From Bacteroidota bacterium (GTDB taxonomy: Bacteria; Bacteroidota; Rhodothermia; Rhodothermales; UBA10348): a stretch of 64,000 nt of DNA. Positions 44,162-52,229 of this stretch are shown one piece after another; position 1 is the stretch's first letter, and the number at the start of each line of letters is the position of its first letter. The position numbers and the translations under genes are program-made. The stretch is from assembly GCA_029262835.1 (NCBI GenBank), contig JAJCYQ010000089.1:23591-87590 (forward strand), in the 5' to 3' direction. Under the pieces are notes generated by a model. It saw only the letters and a list, made by a program, of their open reading frames with translations, did no database searches and was not told where the DNA came from.

Positions 44162-45562
44162 TCAGTTGTCGATGCGCCGGACGAGCCTGGTAAGGGCGCG
44201 GGAGCGGCTTTCCCGCCGCTCCCGCGCCGCGACATGGACCGGATCGGCCTGTCGATCCTCACATCCGGCGAGCGGGCACCGTTCGCACGTTGTACCCGCC
44301 GTAACGGGTCGAAGTCGCTTGTCGAGCGCAAAGCGCACATGGCCAAGGGCCATTTCATCGAGCGGAATACCCATCATAACGGCGGAATCTCCGGTCTCGC
44401 CGAGTTGCAGCGGGCGCGACATGGCCAGTATGAGGAGTGGGTCCCCACCGCCCGACAGTTCCACGCGCTGCGCGTGGGCTGTCGGCGCGTGGGGCTCGCT
44501 GCCCGTTCTACGCCCGTCAGCGCGTTCTTCGGCCCGTCTGTGAAGCATGCGCAGACCCGCCCATCGGCGGCACACATGTTCGGTCAGGGGCAACACGGCG
44601 GGGAGCGTAAGCTGTGTCATGTTGAAGAGCCGGGATACCGAAATGCGCCGCCGGAAACTGAGGCGCATGAAGACGTGTTGCCCCAGGCCGAGGTGTGCCG
44701 CCGCCACTTGGCCGAACCTGTAAAAGAACATCTCGGGCGTCGCCGAAAAGCGGTTCATGCATTGAAGTAGAGCCGATGGCGACCAGGTCTCGCGGCGAAG
44801 GAAGGCCTGCATGGTGTGCACAAAAGCACGTTCCGGGAGCAACACGCATCCAGCGAAATAGGACGTGGCATGATTGTCCCGGACGTCGCGCCATGTGGGC
44901 GGGGAGAGCCACGGCGAGGCGGCTGTGCGCCGCACGGTTCCGAGGCGAAAGCTTCCGATTTCCTTGGCCAGGATGAAGGCGCGTTGTGAGGGCAGCAGTT
45001 CACTGTTGACGAGCAGTGTGGGCTGTGATCCGGGTATGGACACGGCCCGAAGTCCCTGGAGTTCATCATGCTCCGCCAGGGCCGACACGTCTATGCGGAC
45101 GCCGTAGTCTCGGCGCAGGATCTGCAGCAAGCGCTCTTCCAACTCTACGGCCGACAGCGGATGCGCCGAAGCGCTTCGTCCCATCTCGGAGAGGAACGTC
45201 TCGGCGGCCGCCTCCACGTGTGGCAGCCGGTTCCCACGTGCAACCATCGCTGCCTCGAGGCGGCGCGCAAGGTGTGGCGGCGTGGCGGTATCGGGAGCGG
45301 ACGGATGCGGCGCTGCCTGGACGGACGGATCGGTATGAGACCGTTCAGGAGATGCAAAAAGGTCTTCGACGGGTGTCTCGAGGGCACTGGCCAGCGCAGC
45401 GAGGGTGTCGGCACCGGGAAACTTGAGGCCCCGCTCCACCTCGCTGAGGTGGGAGATGCTGATTCCAGAATCTTCGGACACGTCCGCCAGCGTATAGTCC
45501 AGTTCGTGGCGGCGCAAGCGCAGATTCGCGCCCAAAGTCCGTGCGATTTCGTGCGGTGTCAT
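44162..45562 (-). CDS. ScfR-like transcriptional regulator: HTH_XRE, degenerate ImmA/IrrE-like and Cys-rich C-terminal domains
   Basis: 466 residues. An XRE helix-turn-helix fills residues ~5-70 (LGANLRLRRHELDYTLADVSEDSGISISHLSEVERG in key parts). After a linker comes a region like the peptidase M78/IrrE domain (RAVSIPGSQPTLLVNSELLPSQRAFILAKEIGSF in key parts), but the HEXXH zinc site is AKEIG, so it should not be a protease. The C-terminus carries CERCPLAGCEDRQADPVHV, resembling the Cys motif of short-chain fatty-acyl regulators (ScfR/RamB/PrpC-type). Those sense acyl-CoA and control propionate, acetate or glyoxylate genes. No such target gene is adjacent; it diverges from adk. A palindrome just upstream of its start may be an autoregulatory site. 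Confidence 0.82.
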   Translation of the reverse strand: MTPHEIARTLGANLRLRRHELDYTLADVSEDSGISISHLSEVERGLKFPGADTLAALASALETPVEDLFASPERSHTDPSVQAAPHPSAPDTATPPHLARRLEAAMVARGNRLPHVEAAAETFLSEMGRSASAHPLSAVELEERLLQILRRDYGVRIDVSALAEHDELQGLRAVSIPGSQPTLLVNSELLPSQRAFILAKEIGSFRLGTVRRTAASPWLSPPTWRDVRDNHATSYFAGCVLLPERAFVHTMQAFLRRETWSPSALLQCMNRFSATPEMFFYRFGQVAAAHLGLGQHVFMRLSFRRRISVSRLFNMTQLTLPAVLPLTEHVCRRWAGLRMLHRRAEERADGRRTGSEPHAPTAHAQRVELSGGGDPLLILAMSRPLQLGETGDSAVMMGIPLDEMALGHVRFALDKRLRPVTAGTTCERCPLAGCEDRQADPVHVAARERRESRSRALTRLVRRIDN

Positions 45563-45569
45563 ACCATAA

Positions 45570-45586
45570 TTACGCTTAGAGCGAAA
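45570..45586. promoter_or_regulatory. Palindromic candidate operator upstream of the ScfR-like gene
   Basis: TTACGCT-TAG-AGCGAAA: CGCT and AGCG are exact inverted partners with TT/AA flanks (one mismatch between). The site lies 7 bases before the regulator ATG (minus strand) and about 125 bases before the adk start. Position and symmetry suit autoregulation; no binding data. Confidence 0.35.
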
Positions 45587-45711
45587 TCAGGTGCCCGGCT
45601 GACGGTAAATTATTCAGAAAAGGCCCCTCCGCTGACGCAATGGCGTTGCTGCACGGGCAGTGGGGCGGTAGTTTGGCGCCGAGCCATTTTTTCATTACGA
45701 CGGGTACATGC

Positions 45712-46359
45712 ATGCGGTTGGTACTTTTCGGTCCTCCGGGCGCGGGCAAAGGAACCCAGGCTGCGCGTTTACGCGATACGCTTGGTCTGGATATCATTTC
45801 GACCGGATACCTGATCCGCTCGGCCATCAGACAGGGGTCACCGCTCGGCCTGCGCGTCAAGGAACTCGTGCAGAGCGGGGGGCTTGTCCCGGACGAAACG
45901 GTGCGGGAGCTGGCCAGTGAAGCCATTGTGCACCACAGGTTTGATAATTTTATACTCGATGGATACCCGAGGACCATGCAGCAGGCAGAGTGGCTTGAGT
46001 CCTTCCTTGAAGCATACAAGGCGCCACTCACAGCCGTTGTATACCTGAAGGTACCCGATGCCGTGATCGTGGACCGCCTGTCTGGACGGCGCATGGATAC
46101 CGCTACGGGGGACAGCTACCATGTGGTACTGAATCCGCCGCCAGACCACATCCCGGCCGATCGGCTCATCCAGCGGCCGGACGACCGGCCGGACGCCGTA
46201 CGGGCGCGGCTCGCTACCTATCATCGCGACACGAAGCCACTTGTAGAGTATTTCGACCAGAAGGGCATTCTTGTACCCATCAACGGGACCGCTTCGCTCG
46301 ATGCGGTATTCGACGAAATCTATGCCTCGGCGGGTGTGGAGGAGCGGGTATCGGTCTGA
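45712..46359 (+). CDS. adk: Adenylate kinase
   Basis: 215 residues, long-form length. The P-loop MRLVLFGPPGAGKGTQAARL is textbook. DGYPRTMQQAEWLE, RLSGRRMDTATGDSYHVVLNPP (key parts) and the region RPDDRPDAVRARLATYHRDTKPLVEYF cover the AMP/LID parts. It interconverts ATP, AMP and ADP. The usual STGDMLR motif reads STGYLIR, replacing the Asp with Tyr while keeping Thr and Arg. ATG 45712 starts the fold; the longer frame from 45640 adds unlikely residues. It opens a plus-strand pair with the M16-like gene 26 bases downstream. Confidence 0.93.
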   Translation: MRLVLFGPPGAGKGTQAARLRDTLGLDIISTGYLIRSAIRQGSPLGLRVKELVQSGGLVPDETVRELASEAIVHHRFDNFILDGYPRTMQQAEWLESFLEAYKAPLTAVVYLKVPDAVIVDRLSGRRMDTATGDSYHVVLNPPPDHIPADRLIQRPDDRPDAVRARLATYHRDTKPLVEYFDQKGILVPINGTASLDAVFDEIYASAGVEERVSV

Positions 46360-46385
46360 CGCACACGCCCGTGATTTCTGATAGG

Positions 46386-47663
46386 ATGGAAGAAGTCCTG
46401 GCACCGGGCCTCGTCCTGCGCTGGTTACGTGTTGACGTGACGCATGTCGTGACGCTCAATATTTCCTGGCCCGTGCCGCTTGCGACTACACCACAGGAGG
46501 AGCTGCTTGACCAGATGGCTGTTGGGCTGCTTGATCGTGGAGCCGGTGTGTGGAGCGAGGAGGCCGTAGCCACATTCCTCGAGGACCGTGGCGTGGAACT
46601 TCATTTTTCGCTCGGAAGTGGCTATGTACGATGCCGCGTGCGCATGCTCCAGAGGCACCTTTCCGACGTGTTGTCGCTCGTTGTGGCATGTATGAACGAG
46701 CCCCTGATGGCCGCGTCTTCGTTTGAGACCGTGTCGGCGCGTCTGCGTTCGAACCTTATGCAGGCGCGCTCCCGCACGGCGGCGCGCGCGTCAACCGGAC
46801 TGCGGCAGCACATCTTCGCTCCGGGGCATCCAGAATACGCCTTTTCGGCGGAGGAACGTCTTGTCGCGCTCGATGACGTATCGGCTTCCGACGTTGCCAG
46901 GAACTACCGGCAACGCCTGCGCCCAACCAGGCTGCATGCCGCCGTAGTGGGTGACGTGAATGGGGACCATGCTGACCGCGTGGCCCGCGTTCTATCGGAA
47001 AGTTCGGAGACCGGGGAAGCTGTCGCTCACATAACACCCGAACTCGCCCGGATGGATCCTGTACGCGTCCACATTCCGCTTACCGACCGGTCAAACCTGG
47101 ACGTGCGCATAGGCCACGGAATCCCCTTGCGCCGCACGCACGAGGCGTACGATGCGCTCAAGACCGGTATTTTTGCTTTGGGGGGCAACTTTTCGGCCCG
47201 GCTCATGACTACCGTCCGGGATCGTGATGGACTCACCTACGGCATTGGGTCGTCCCTTTCGGGCGTCGATGTGGACTGGTCCGGTATGTGGGTCACATCA
47301 CTTTCACTCAGCGCAAGTGCCCTGCTGAAGGGTATTGAGGCCACACTGTCTGAAATCCGCCTGTTCATCGACGCGGGCATTTCGGACGACGAGCGGCGCG
47401 CAGTGGTCGGAACACTCACAGGCTCGGCCCGCGTCCAGATCGGTACCACGTCAGGTCTTGCGCAGGTCATGTTGCGTCACATGGAGCGGGGCGAGCCCGC
47501 CACGGAAATGGACGCGTGGGCCGAGCGCATTGAACGCCTCACGACGCGCCAGATCAACGACGCCCTTGGGACGTGGCTCGATGCTGAACGCCTGCATGTC
47601 GTGAGCGCCGGCACAGCGCCGCCGGAAACGGCTGAGCCCGGGCCGGTCAGTGATCCGGCATGA
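46386..47663 (+). CDS. M16-family (insulinase-like) peptidase homologue lacking the zinc motif
   Basis: About 425 residues. The fold is recognised by LLDRGAGVWSEEAVATFLEDRGVEL, the typical segment after the catalytic helix, and by the C-terminal RDRDGLTYGIGSSLSG, the R/Y motif of the second M16 domain. The HxxEH zinc motif that should precede RGA is missing: the aligned stretch is QMAVGLL. It is therefore likely a non-catalytic M16 subunit or a pseudoenzyme. Such proteins usually pair with an active HxxEH partner, but none is next door. ATG 46386 is preferred over GTG 46371. Its last 17 bases overlap the convergent PspC gene. Confidence 0.82.
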   Translation: MEEVLAPGLVLRWLRVDVTHVVTLNISWPVPLATTPQEELLDQMAVGLLDRGAGVWSEEAVATFLEDRGVELHFSLGSGYVRCRVRMLQRHLSDVLSLVVACMNEPLMAASSFETVSARLRSNLMQARSRTAARASTGLRQHIFAPGHPEYAFSAEERLVALDDVSASDVARNYRQRLRPTRLHAAVVGDVNGDHADRVARVLSESSETGEAVAHITPELARMDPVRVHIPLTDRSNLDVRIGHGIPLRRTHEAYDALKTGIFALGGNFSARLMTTVRDRDGLTYGIGSSLSGVDVDWSGMWVTSLSLSASALLKGIEATLSEIRLFIDAGISDDERRAVVGTLTGSARVQIGTTSGLAQVMLRHMERGEPATEMDAWAERIERLTTRQINDALGTWLDAERLHVVSAGTAPPETAEPGPVSDPA

Positions 47664-47835
47664 CGAACGCCAGGATGACGTAGAGGATGAGACCGGGAAA
47701 TCCTGTCGACAGGATACTGAGCAGTACCCATGCCACACGGACGATGGTTGCGTCGATCTCGAAATATTCGGCGAGGCCGCCGCAAACGCCTGCGATTTTG
47801 CGGTCGTGCGTGGACTTGGTGAGTTTCCTCGTCAT
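47647..47835 (-). CDS. Small PspC-domain protein
   Basis: 62 residues, almost entirely one PspC domain: KSTHDRKIAGVCGGLAEYF, DATIVRVAWVLLSIL, then the hydrophobic segment GFPGLILYVILAFVMP. PspC proteins sit in the inner membrane and link to the phage-shock envelope-stress response. It follows a second, longer PspC gene by five bases on the same strand, so the two are likely co-expressed. Confidence 0.9.
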   Translation of the reverse strand: MTRKLTKSTHDRKIAGVCGGLAEYFEIDATIVRVAWVLLSILSTGFPGLILYVILAFVMPDH

Positions 47836-47840
47836 GATGT

Positions 47841-48497
47841 TCAGCTGTCTCGTATGATGGTAATGCGTTCTTCCCGACTGGGCCGTACGGGGTCATCGGC
47901 GGAGGGCATGGCAAAGGCCAATACGATGTAGGCGAGCAGCAGCGGACCGCCGCCCGATACCACGGTCCCAACGACGAGGGCAATGCGCACCAGCGTCGCA
48001 TCGACCCCGAAATATTCGGCTATACCGCCAGCTACGCCGGCAATTTTCTTGTCGCGACTTTTCGTCAGTCGCTTCTTCCTGCTCGACGAGACAGACTGCG
48101 TGGCGCGTCGAGCCTCGGATTTGGCCAATTTCTTCTCGGCCTTCTTGCGCGCCCGCTTGCGTCCGGGGCGCCACGAGAGCATGCCAAACCCGGTCAGGAT
48201 GACGAGCAGTCCGGCCAGCCACGGAAGCATGCCTGCCAGGACCGTCAAGTCTACACCGCTTCCCCAGAGCCCGATCTGCTGGAAAATGTAGGCGATTCCA
48301 ACCAGGACGACGGACATGCCGGCGAGCGTCGGGAGGTTCAGCGTCGAGGAGCCCTCCTCGGGTTCTTCCTCGAACAGCATGACTTCAAGATCTTCGTTCG
48401 AGAGCGCGTCGAGGTCCGGATAGGCGTGATACACGTTGCCCTGTGCGCGGTGCGGCGCATCGATGGGAGATCGGAGAGGTCGTTCGGAGGTGCTCAT
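47841..48497 (-). CDS. PspC-domain protein with extra N-terminal membrane domain
   Basis: 218 residues. Residues ~50-105 hold two hydrophobic segments (MSVVLVGIAYIFQQIGLW, LAGMLPWLAGLLVILTGFGM), then a Lys/Arg-rich linker (KRARKKAEKKLAKSEARR), then a PspC domain (KSRDKKIAGVAGGIAEYFGVDATLVRIAL in key parts, with LLLAYIVLAFAMP). The basic linker suggests a cytoplasmic contact with lipid head groups or nucleic acid. It pairs with the small PspC gene downstream. The N-terminal part is hydrophilic (PHRAQGNVYHAYPDLDALSN). Confidence 0.87.
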   Translation of the reverse strand: MSTSERPLRSPIDAPHRAQGNVYHAYPDLDALSNEDLEVMLFEEEPEEGSSTLNLPTLAGMSVVLVGIAYIFQQIGLWGSGVDLTVLAGMLPWLAGLLVILTGFGMLSWRPGRKRARKKAEKKLAKSEARRATQSVSSSRKKRLTKSRDKKIAGVAGGIAEYFGVDATLVRIALVVGTVVSGGGPLLLAYIVLAFAMPSADDPVRPSREERITIIRDS

Positions 48498-48528
48498 AAG
48501 TCCAGACTACGAACAGGTGAAGGATAGG

Positions 48529-49086
48529 TTACGCCGATGTTATGATGTGATGCACGGGTATGTCGTGGGCTTCGCGAGGGAGTGCATCTACAAATCCGCT
48601 GTTGAATATCGGGCATACGGTTTCTGCATGCACGCCGGCCAACCACCTGTCATAGTACCCGGCCCCGTATCCGAGGCGGAATCCTGCCCGGTCGGCGGCC
48701 AGGGCAGGGACAATGACGACGTCGAGTGCATTGGCCTGGAAATCGGGACAGGCCACGGGCTCCAGGAGCTCCCTCGGCGCGGCGTGCAGGGAATCCGGGC
48801 CGGTATACCGACCGGCCGTGAGGGCCTTTCCATCTACGACCGGCAGCCAGACGCGCCGTCCTTCACGCATCCAGCGATCAATGACGGGCCTGAGGTCGGG
48901 CTCGCGCCGAAGTACCATGGGCCAGAAGACGTGGATGTCACGGGCGGCTGCAACGGCCGGGTGCCGCGCCAGCCGCTCGCGCAGAATGGAACTTTCGCGC
49001 TGCCAATCGGCTTCAGGCATCTCCATCCGTGCGCGGCGGAATGCACGCCGCAGCGCGTCCTTGTCTACCGAAGATGTTGCAGCCAT
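48529..49086 (-). CDS. 5-formyltetrahydrofolate cyclo-ligase
   Basis: About 185 residues. Family signs are the N-terminal DKDALRRAFRRARMEMP, LRERLARHPAVAAARDIHVFWPM (key parts), DVVIVPALAADRAGFRLGYGAGYYDRWL with the Gly-rich phosphate loop (key parts) and the final AHDIPVHHIIT. It converts 5-formyl-THF to methenyl-THF using ATP. The ATG at 49086 fits the family N-terminus. That start codon shares two bases with the start of the divergent AhpD-like gene (CATG), so no room remains for a promoter between them. Confidence 0.92.
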   Translation of the reverse strand: MAATSSVDKDALRRAFRRARMEMPEADWQRESSILRERLARHPAVAAARDIHVFWPMVLRREPDLRPVIDRWMREGRRVWLPVVDGKALTAGRYTGPDSLHAAPRELLEPVACPDFQANALDVVIVPALAADRAGFRLGYGAGYYDRWLAGVHAETVCPIFNSGFVDALPREAHDIPVHHIITSA

Positions 49087-49471
49087 GCCAAACCGATTGG
49101 ACGAATTTGAAGCGTATCGTGAAAAAATGAACGCCCGCATCCTGTCAAAAGATGCGCACCTCGGGATACGCCGTTTCTTCAACCTCGATGCCAATGCGTA
49201 CGCAGACGGCGCGTTGCCCAGCGCGACAAAAGAGCTGCTGGGACTCGTGGCGTCGATGGTGCTCCGCTGCAACGATTGCATTGACTATCACGTTCTGGCC
49301 TGCATTGAAACAGGTTTTTCAGATACGGAGCTCGACGACGCCTTCAACGTCGCGCTCGTAGTCGGTGGATCGATCGTGATACCGCATCTGCGCCACGCCG
49401 TGGAGACGCGCGATCTGGCGCGCAGCCGCGGACGGGTCGCAACGCGTGAAGATGATAATAAATACGGCTGA
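49085..49471 (+). CDS. AhpD-like / carboxymuconolactone decarboxylase family protein
   Basis: About 128 residues, mostly helical. The CxxC pair in VLRCNDCIDYHV with the nearby His is the AhpD-type active site; TKELLGLVASMVLRC and DDAFNVALVVGGSIVIPHLRHA are family-typical. AhpD-like proteins act as peroxidase partners or small redox enzymes. Start ATG 49085 overlaps the start of the divergent folate gene; an internal ATG at 49127 would remove the overlap but drop part of the first helix. Confidence 0.87.
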   Translation: MPNRLDEFEAYREKMNARILSKDAHLGIRRFFNLDANAYADGALPSATKELLGLVASMVLRCNDCIDYHVLACIETGFSDTELDDAFNVALVVGGSIVIPHLRHAVETRDLARSRGRVATREDDNKYG

Positions 49472-49546
49472 AGCAGGTAAAGAAACTGTTTTCTTTGTAT
49501 TTTATCCAGTCTACGCCGTTTTTGGTGAGAACCACGATTCCCGTAT

Positions 49547-50899
49547 ATGTTCGACAATCTTTCAGAAAAGTTGGAGGGTGCGCTCAAGTCCGTTGCTGGG
49601 CAGGGGCGGATCACCGAGCTGAATATCGCGTCCACGATGCGCGAAATTCGGCGCGCTTTGCTGGATGCTGATGTCAACTTCCAGGTCGCCAAGGACTTCA
49701 CGGATCGGGTAAAGGAGAAGGCGCTCGGCTCGGATGTACTGACATCCGTCTCGCCGGGTCAGCAGCTCGTCAAGATTGTCTATGACGAGCTCGTCCATTT
49801 CCTGGGTGGCGAGCAACAGGATATCCATCTTGCCTCGCGGCCACCGACCGTCATTCTTGTCGCCGGCCTTCAGGGATCGGGGAAAACCACGTTTTCCGGC
49901 AAACTGGCAAAGTACTTCAAAAGCCAGGGGCGCAGTCCCATGCTGGTTGCGGCTGACGTTTACCGTCCGGCAGCCGTTGATCAACTCAGAATGCTCTCCG
50001 AGCAGGTTGGAGTGCCTGTCTTTACGCTGGAGGAAGGAGGTCAGGTCGTACAGGATCCCGTCCGCATTGCCCGCGAAGCCGTTTCCGAGGCGCGCAAGCA
50101 GGTACGCGACATGGTGATCATCGATACGGCAGGGCGCCTTCACGTCGATGAGCGCATGATGGCCGAAGTTTCGGACATCCGTGCGGCCGTTGAGCCCAAT
50201 GAAATCCTGTTCGTGGTTGACGCCATGACGGGACAGGATGCCGTCAATACCGCTGTAGAGTTCAACAGACAGCTGGACTTTGATGGCGTCGTGCTGACCA
50301 AGCTCGATGGGGATACGCGCGGAGGGGCTGCCCTCTCCATTCGTCGTGTTGTCGACAAGCCTATCAAATTTGCCTCTACAGGTGAAAAACTCGATGCCCT
50401 GACGCCGTTCTACCCGGAACGTATGGCGCAGCGCATTCTGGGGATGGGGGACGTGGTCAGTTTCGTCGAAAAGGCCCAGGAGCAGTTCGACGAAAAACAG
50501 GCGGAGAAGCTCCGGGGACGTATCCGGTCGGAATCGTTCGACCTCAATGACTTCCTCGATCAGCTGGGCCGTCTCAAGAAAATGGGTTCTCTTACCGACC
50601 TTGTAGGCATGATGCCTGGAGTCGGAAGCAAACTCAAGGATGTGGATATTGACGACGACGCGTTCGTTCACGTTGAAGCCATTATTCAGTCCATGACCGA
50701 GGAGGAGCGCAGTAATCCAGATCTCATCAATGGCAGCCGGCGTCGACGCATTGCGCGGGGCAGCGGTGTTGAGGTCCGGGATGTGAACCAACTCCTGAAA
50801 CAGTTCCGGGACATGAAAAAGATGATGAAGACCATGACGAAAATGATGGGAAAGGGCCGTTCGCTCGACCTGTCCAGTCTCATGGGACGCATCAACTGA
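49547..50899 (+). CDS. ffh: Signal recognition particle protein Ffh
   Basis: 450 residues in NG and M domains. GTPase motifs: [17 protein letters not shown] (G1), [21 protein letters not shown] (G3), [14 protein letters not shown] (G4). The Met-rich M domain binds SRP RNA ([23 protein letters not shown] in key parts, [12 protein letters not shown]). It targets nascent membrane and secreted proteins. It heads the conserved ffh-rpsP-rimM-trmD-rplS order. The 75-bp gap before it is AT-rich with TTTGTATTTT but no clear promoter. Confidence 0.97.
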   Translation: MFDNLSEKLEGALKSVAGQGRITELNIASTMREIRRALLDADVNFQVAKDFTDRVKEKALGSDVLTSVSPGQQLVKIVYDELVHFLGGEQQDIHLASRPPTVILVAGLQGSGKTTFSGKLAKYFKSQGRSPMLVAADVYRPAAVDQLRMLSEQVGVPVFTLEEGGQVVQDPVRIAREAVSEARKQVRDMVIIDTAGRLHVDERMMAEVSDIRAAVEPNEILFVVDAMTGQDAVNTAVEFNRQLDFDGVVLTKLDGDTRGGAALSIRRVVDKPIKFASTGEKLDALTPFYPERMAQRILGMGDVVSFVEKAQEQFDEKQAEKLRGRIRSESFDLNDFLDQLGRLKKMGSLTDLVGMMPGVGSKLKDVDIDDDAFVHVEAIIQSMTEEERSNPDLINGSRRRRIARGSGVEVRDVNQLLKQFRDMKKMMKTMTKMMGKGRSLDLSSLMGRIN

Positions 50900-50925
50900 A
50901 TCCATCACCTTACATTTGAATACTC

Positions 50926-51663
50926 GTGGCAGTTAAACTTCGATTGAAACGCATGGGCCGGCGCAAGCGCCCGGTCTATGCCATTGTTGCAACGGACACA
51001 CGTCACCCGCGCGACGGACGGTACATTGAAGATCTGGGTCGATACGCCCCTCTCAACGAACCCGCCACCGTCTCTGTGGCCGCCGATCGTGTCCACTACT
51101 GGCTGGATAACGGCGCACAGCCGTCCGATACGGTCCGCTCGCTGCTCAAGAAGCAGGGGGTCCTTCTGGCGTACAGCATGCAGAAGAATGGTGCATCGGA
51201 AGAAGCCGTCAAGGAGGCCGTCGAGGCCCATGTGGCGCGTCATGCTTCCAGGTCGTCCCAGGCCGCGGGGCTTACGCCGGCCCAGCGCCGCGCTGCGGCC
51301 CTGAAGGCCGAAGAGGAAGTAGCCAAGGAGAAAGAGGCTGAATTGGCGAAAAAGCGTGCCGAAGAGGAGGCGGCTGCCAAGAAGGCTGCGGATGAGGCCC
51401 GGAAAAAGGCTGAAGAAGAGCGCGCAGCTGCCGCTGCCCAGGCCAAGGCCGAGCAGGAAGCGGCCAACCAGGCGCAGGCTGACGCTGAAAAGGCACCAGC
51501 TGCCGAGCCGAAGACTGAAGCTGCCGCCGAGCCCAAGGCTGAAGCTGCCGCCGAGCCCAAGGCTGAAGCTGCCGCCGAGCCCAAGGCTGAAGCTGCCGCT
51601 GAGCCCAAGGCTGAAGCTGCCGCTGAGCCGGAAGCCACAGAGGACAAAGAAAAGTCCGCCTGA
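50926..51663 (+). CDS. rpsP: Ribosomal protein S16 with a long charged C-terminal extension
   Basis: 245 residues from a GTG start; S16 is normally about 80-90. The first ~85 are a clean S16 (MAVKLRLKRMGRRKRPVYAI, DTRHPRDGRYIEDLG, VHYWLDNGAQPSDTVRSLL). The remaining ~160 are Ala/Glu/Lys-rich: a predicted long helix (KAEEEVAKEKEAELAKKRAEEE in parts), then five near-identical AEPKAEAA-type units encoded by 24-bp DNA repeats. Extensions of S16 occur in Bacteroidota, but this one is long. It may contact RNA or neighbouring proteins at the ribosome surface. Fits its usual place between ffh and rimM. Confidence 0.95.
   Translation: MAVKLRLKRMGRRKRPVYAIVATDTRHPRDGRYIEDLGRYAPLNEPATVSVAADRVHYWLDNGAQPSDTVRSLLKKQGVLLAYSMQKNGASEEAVKEAVEAHVARHASRSSQAAGLTPAQRRAAALKAEEEVAKEKEAELAKKRAEEEAAAKKAADEARKKAEEERAAAAAQAKAEQEAANQAQADAEKAPAAEPKTEAAAEPKAEAAAEPKAEAAAEPKAEAAAEPKAEAAAEPEATEDKEKSA
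51499..51633. repeat. 24-bp tandem repeats inside rpsP
   Basis: Units start at 51499, 51523, 51547, 51571 and 51595, each close to GCCGCCGAGCCCAAGGCTGAAGCT written in part as GCCGAGCCCAAGGCTGAAGC, with a partial sixth from 51619. The three middle copies are identical. In frame they code (A)AEPKAEA. Copy number is likely to vary by slippage without breaking the frame. Confidence 0.9.
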
Positions 51664-51694
51664 TAACCGCTAACCGCTATACGGGGCAGTTTCC

Positions 51695-52216
51695 ATGGCG
51701 CACCAATTACGCCAAATTGGCCGGATTGTCCGGCCGCATGGTGTTCGGGGTGAGCTGAAAGTAGCCCCGGAAACGGATCGGCCGGAGATATACGAACGTC
51801 TTCAGTCGGTCCTGGTCGGTCCGGATAACGGATCGGCTGTGTCCTTTGACATATTGTCTGCCAATGTGGTCCCTTCACGACACGGTGTCACGGCCATCGT
51901 CCACTTGAGAACCGTGTCTTCAAGGAACGAGGCGGAAGCGCTGCTTGGTCAACTCGTCTTTGCGAGAGACTCCGATTTACCGGACCTCGCTGACGATGAG
52001 TTTTATTACAACGATGTGATCGGCCTGCCTGTAGTAGATCAGCATGGCACTGTACTCGGTACCATCAAGGATATCCTTGAGGCGCCGGCACAGGACAAGC
52101 TGGTCATATCCAGGCCTGGACGGACCGATGCACTGGTTCCGCTCGTGCCTGCCTTCATCACGACGGTCACGACCGAGAAGGTCGTCATCAACACGATTGA
52201 AGGTTTGTTGGATTGA
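51695..52216 (+). CDS. rimM: Ribosome maturation factor RimM
   Basis: 173 residues. QIGRIVRPHGVRGELKVAPETD is the RimM start, followed by the PRC-barrel part DLADDEFYYNDVIGLPVVDQHGTVLGTI in key parts and LVPLVPAFITTV. It binds S19 and helps 30S head assembly and 16S processing. It sits between rpsP and trmD, as expected; the trmD start follows after 13 bases. Confidence 0.95.
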   Translation: MAHQLRQIGRIVRPHGVRGELKVAPETDRPEIYERLQSVLVGPDNGSAVSFDILSANVVPSRHGVTAIVHLRTVSSRNEAEALLGQLVFARDSDLPDLADDEFYYNDVIGLPVVDQHGTVLGTIKDILEAPAQDKLVISRPGRTDALVPLVPAFITTVTTEKVVINTIEGLLD

Positions 52217-52229
52217 AGTGGTACGTTCC

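Noticed and set aside
49562..50908. 448-codon minus-strand open frame
   Set aside because: Antisense to ffh over its full length; no homology pattern.
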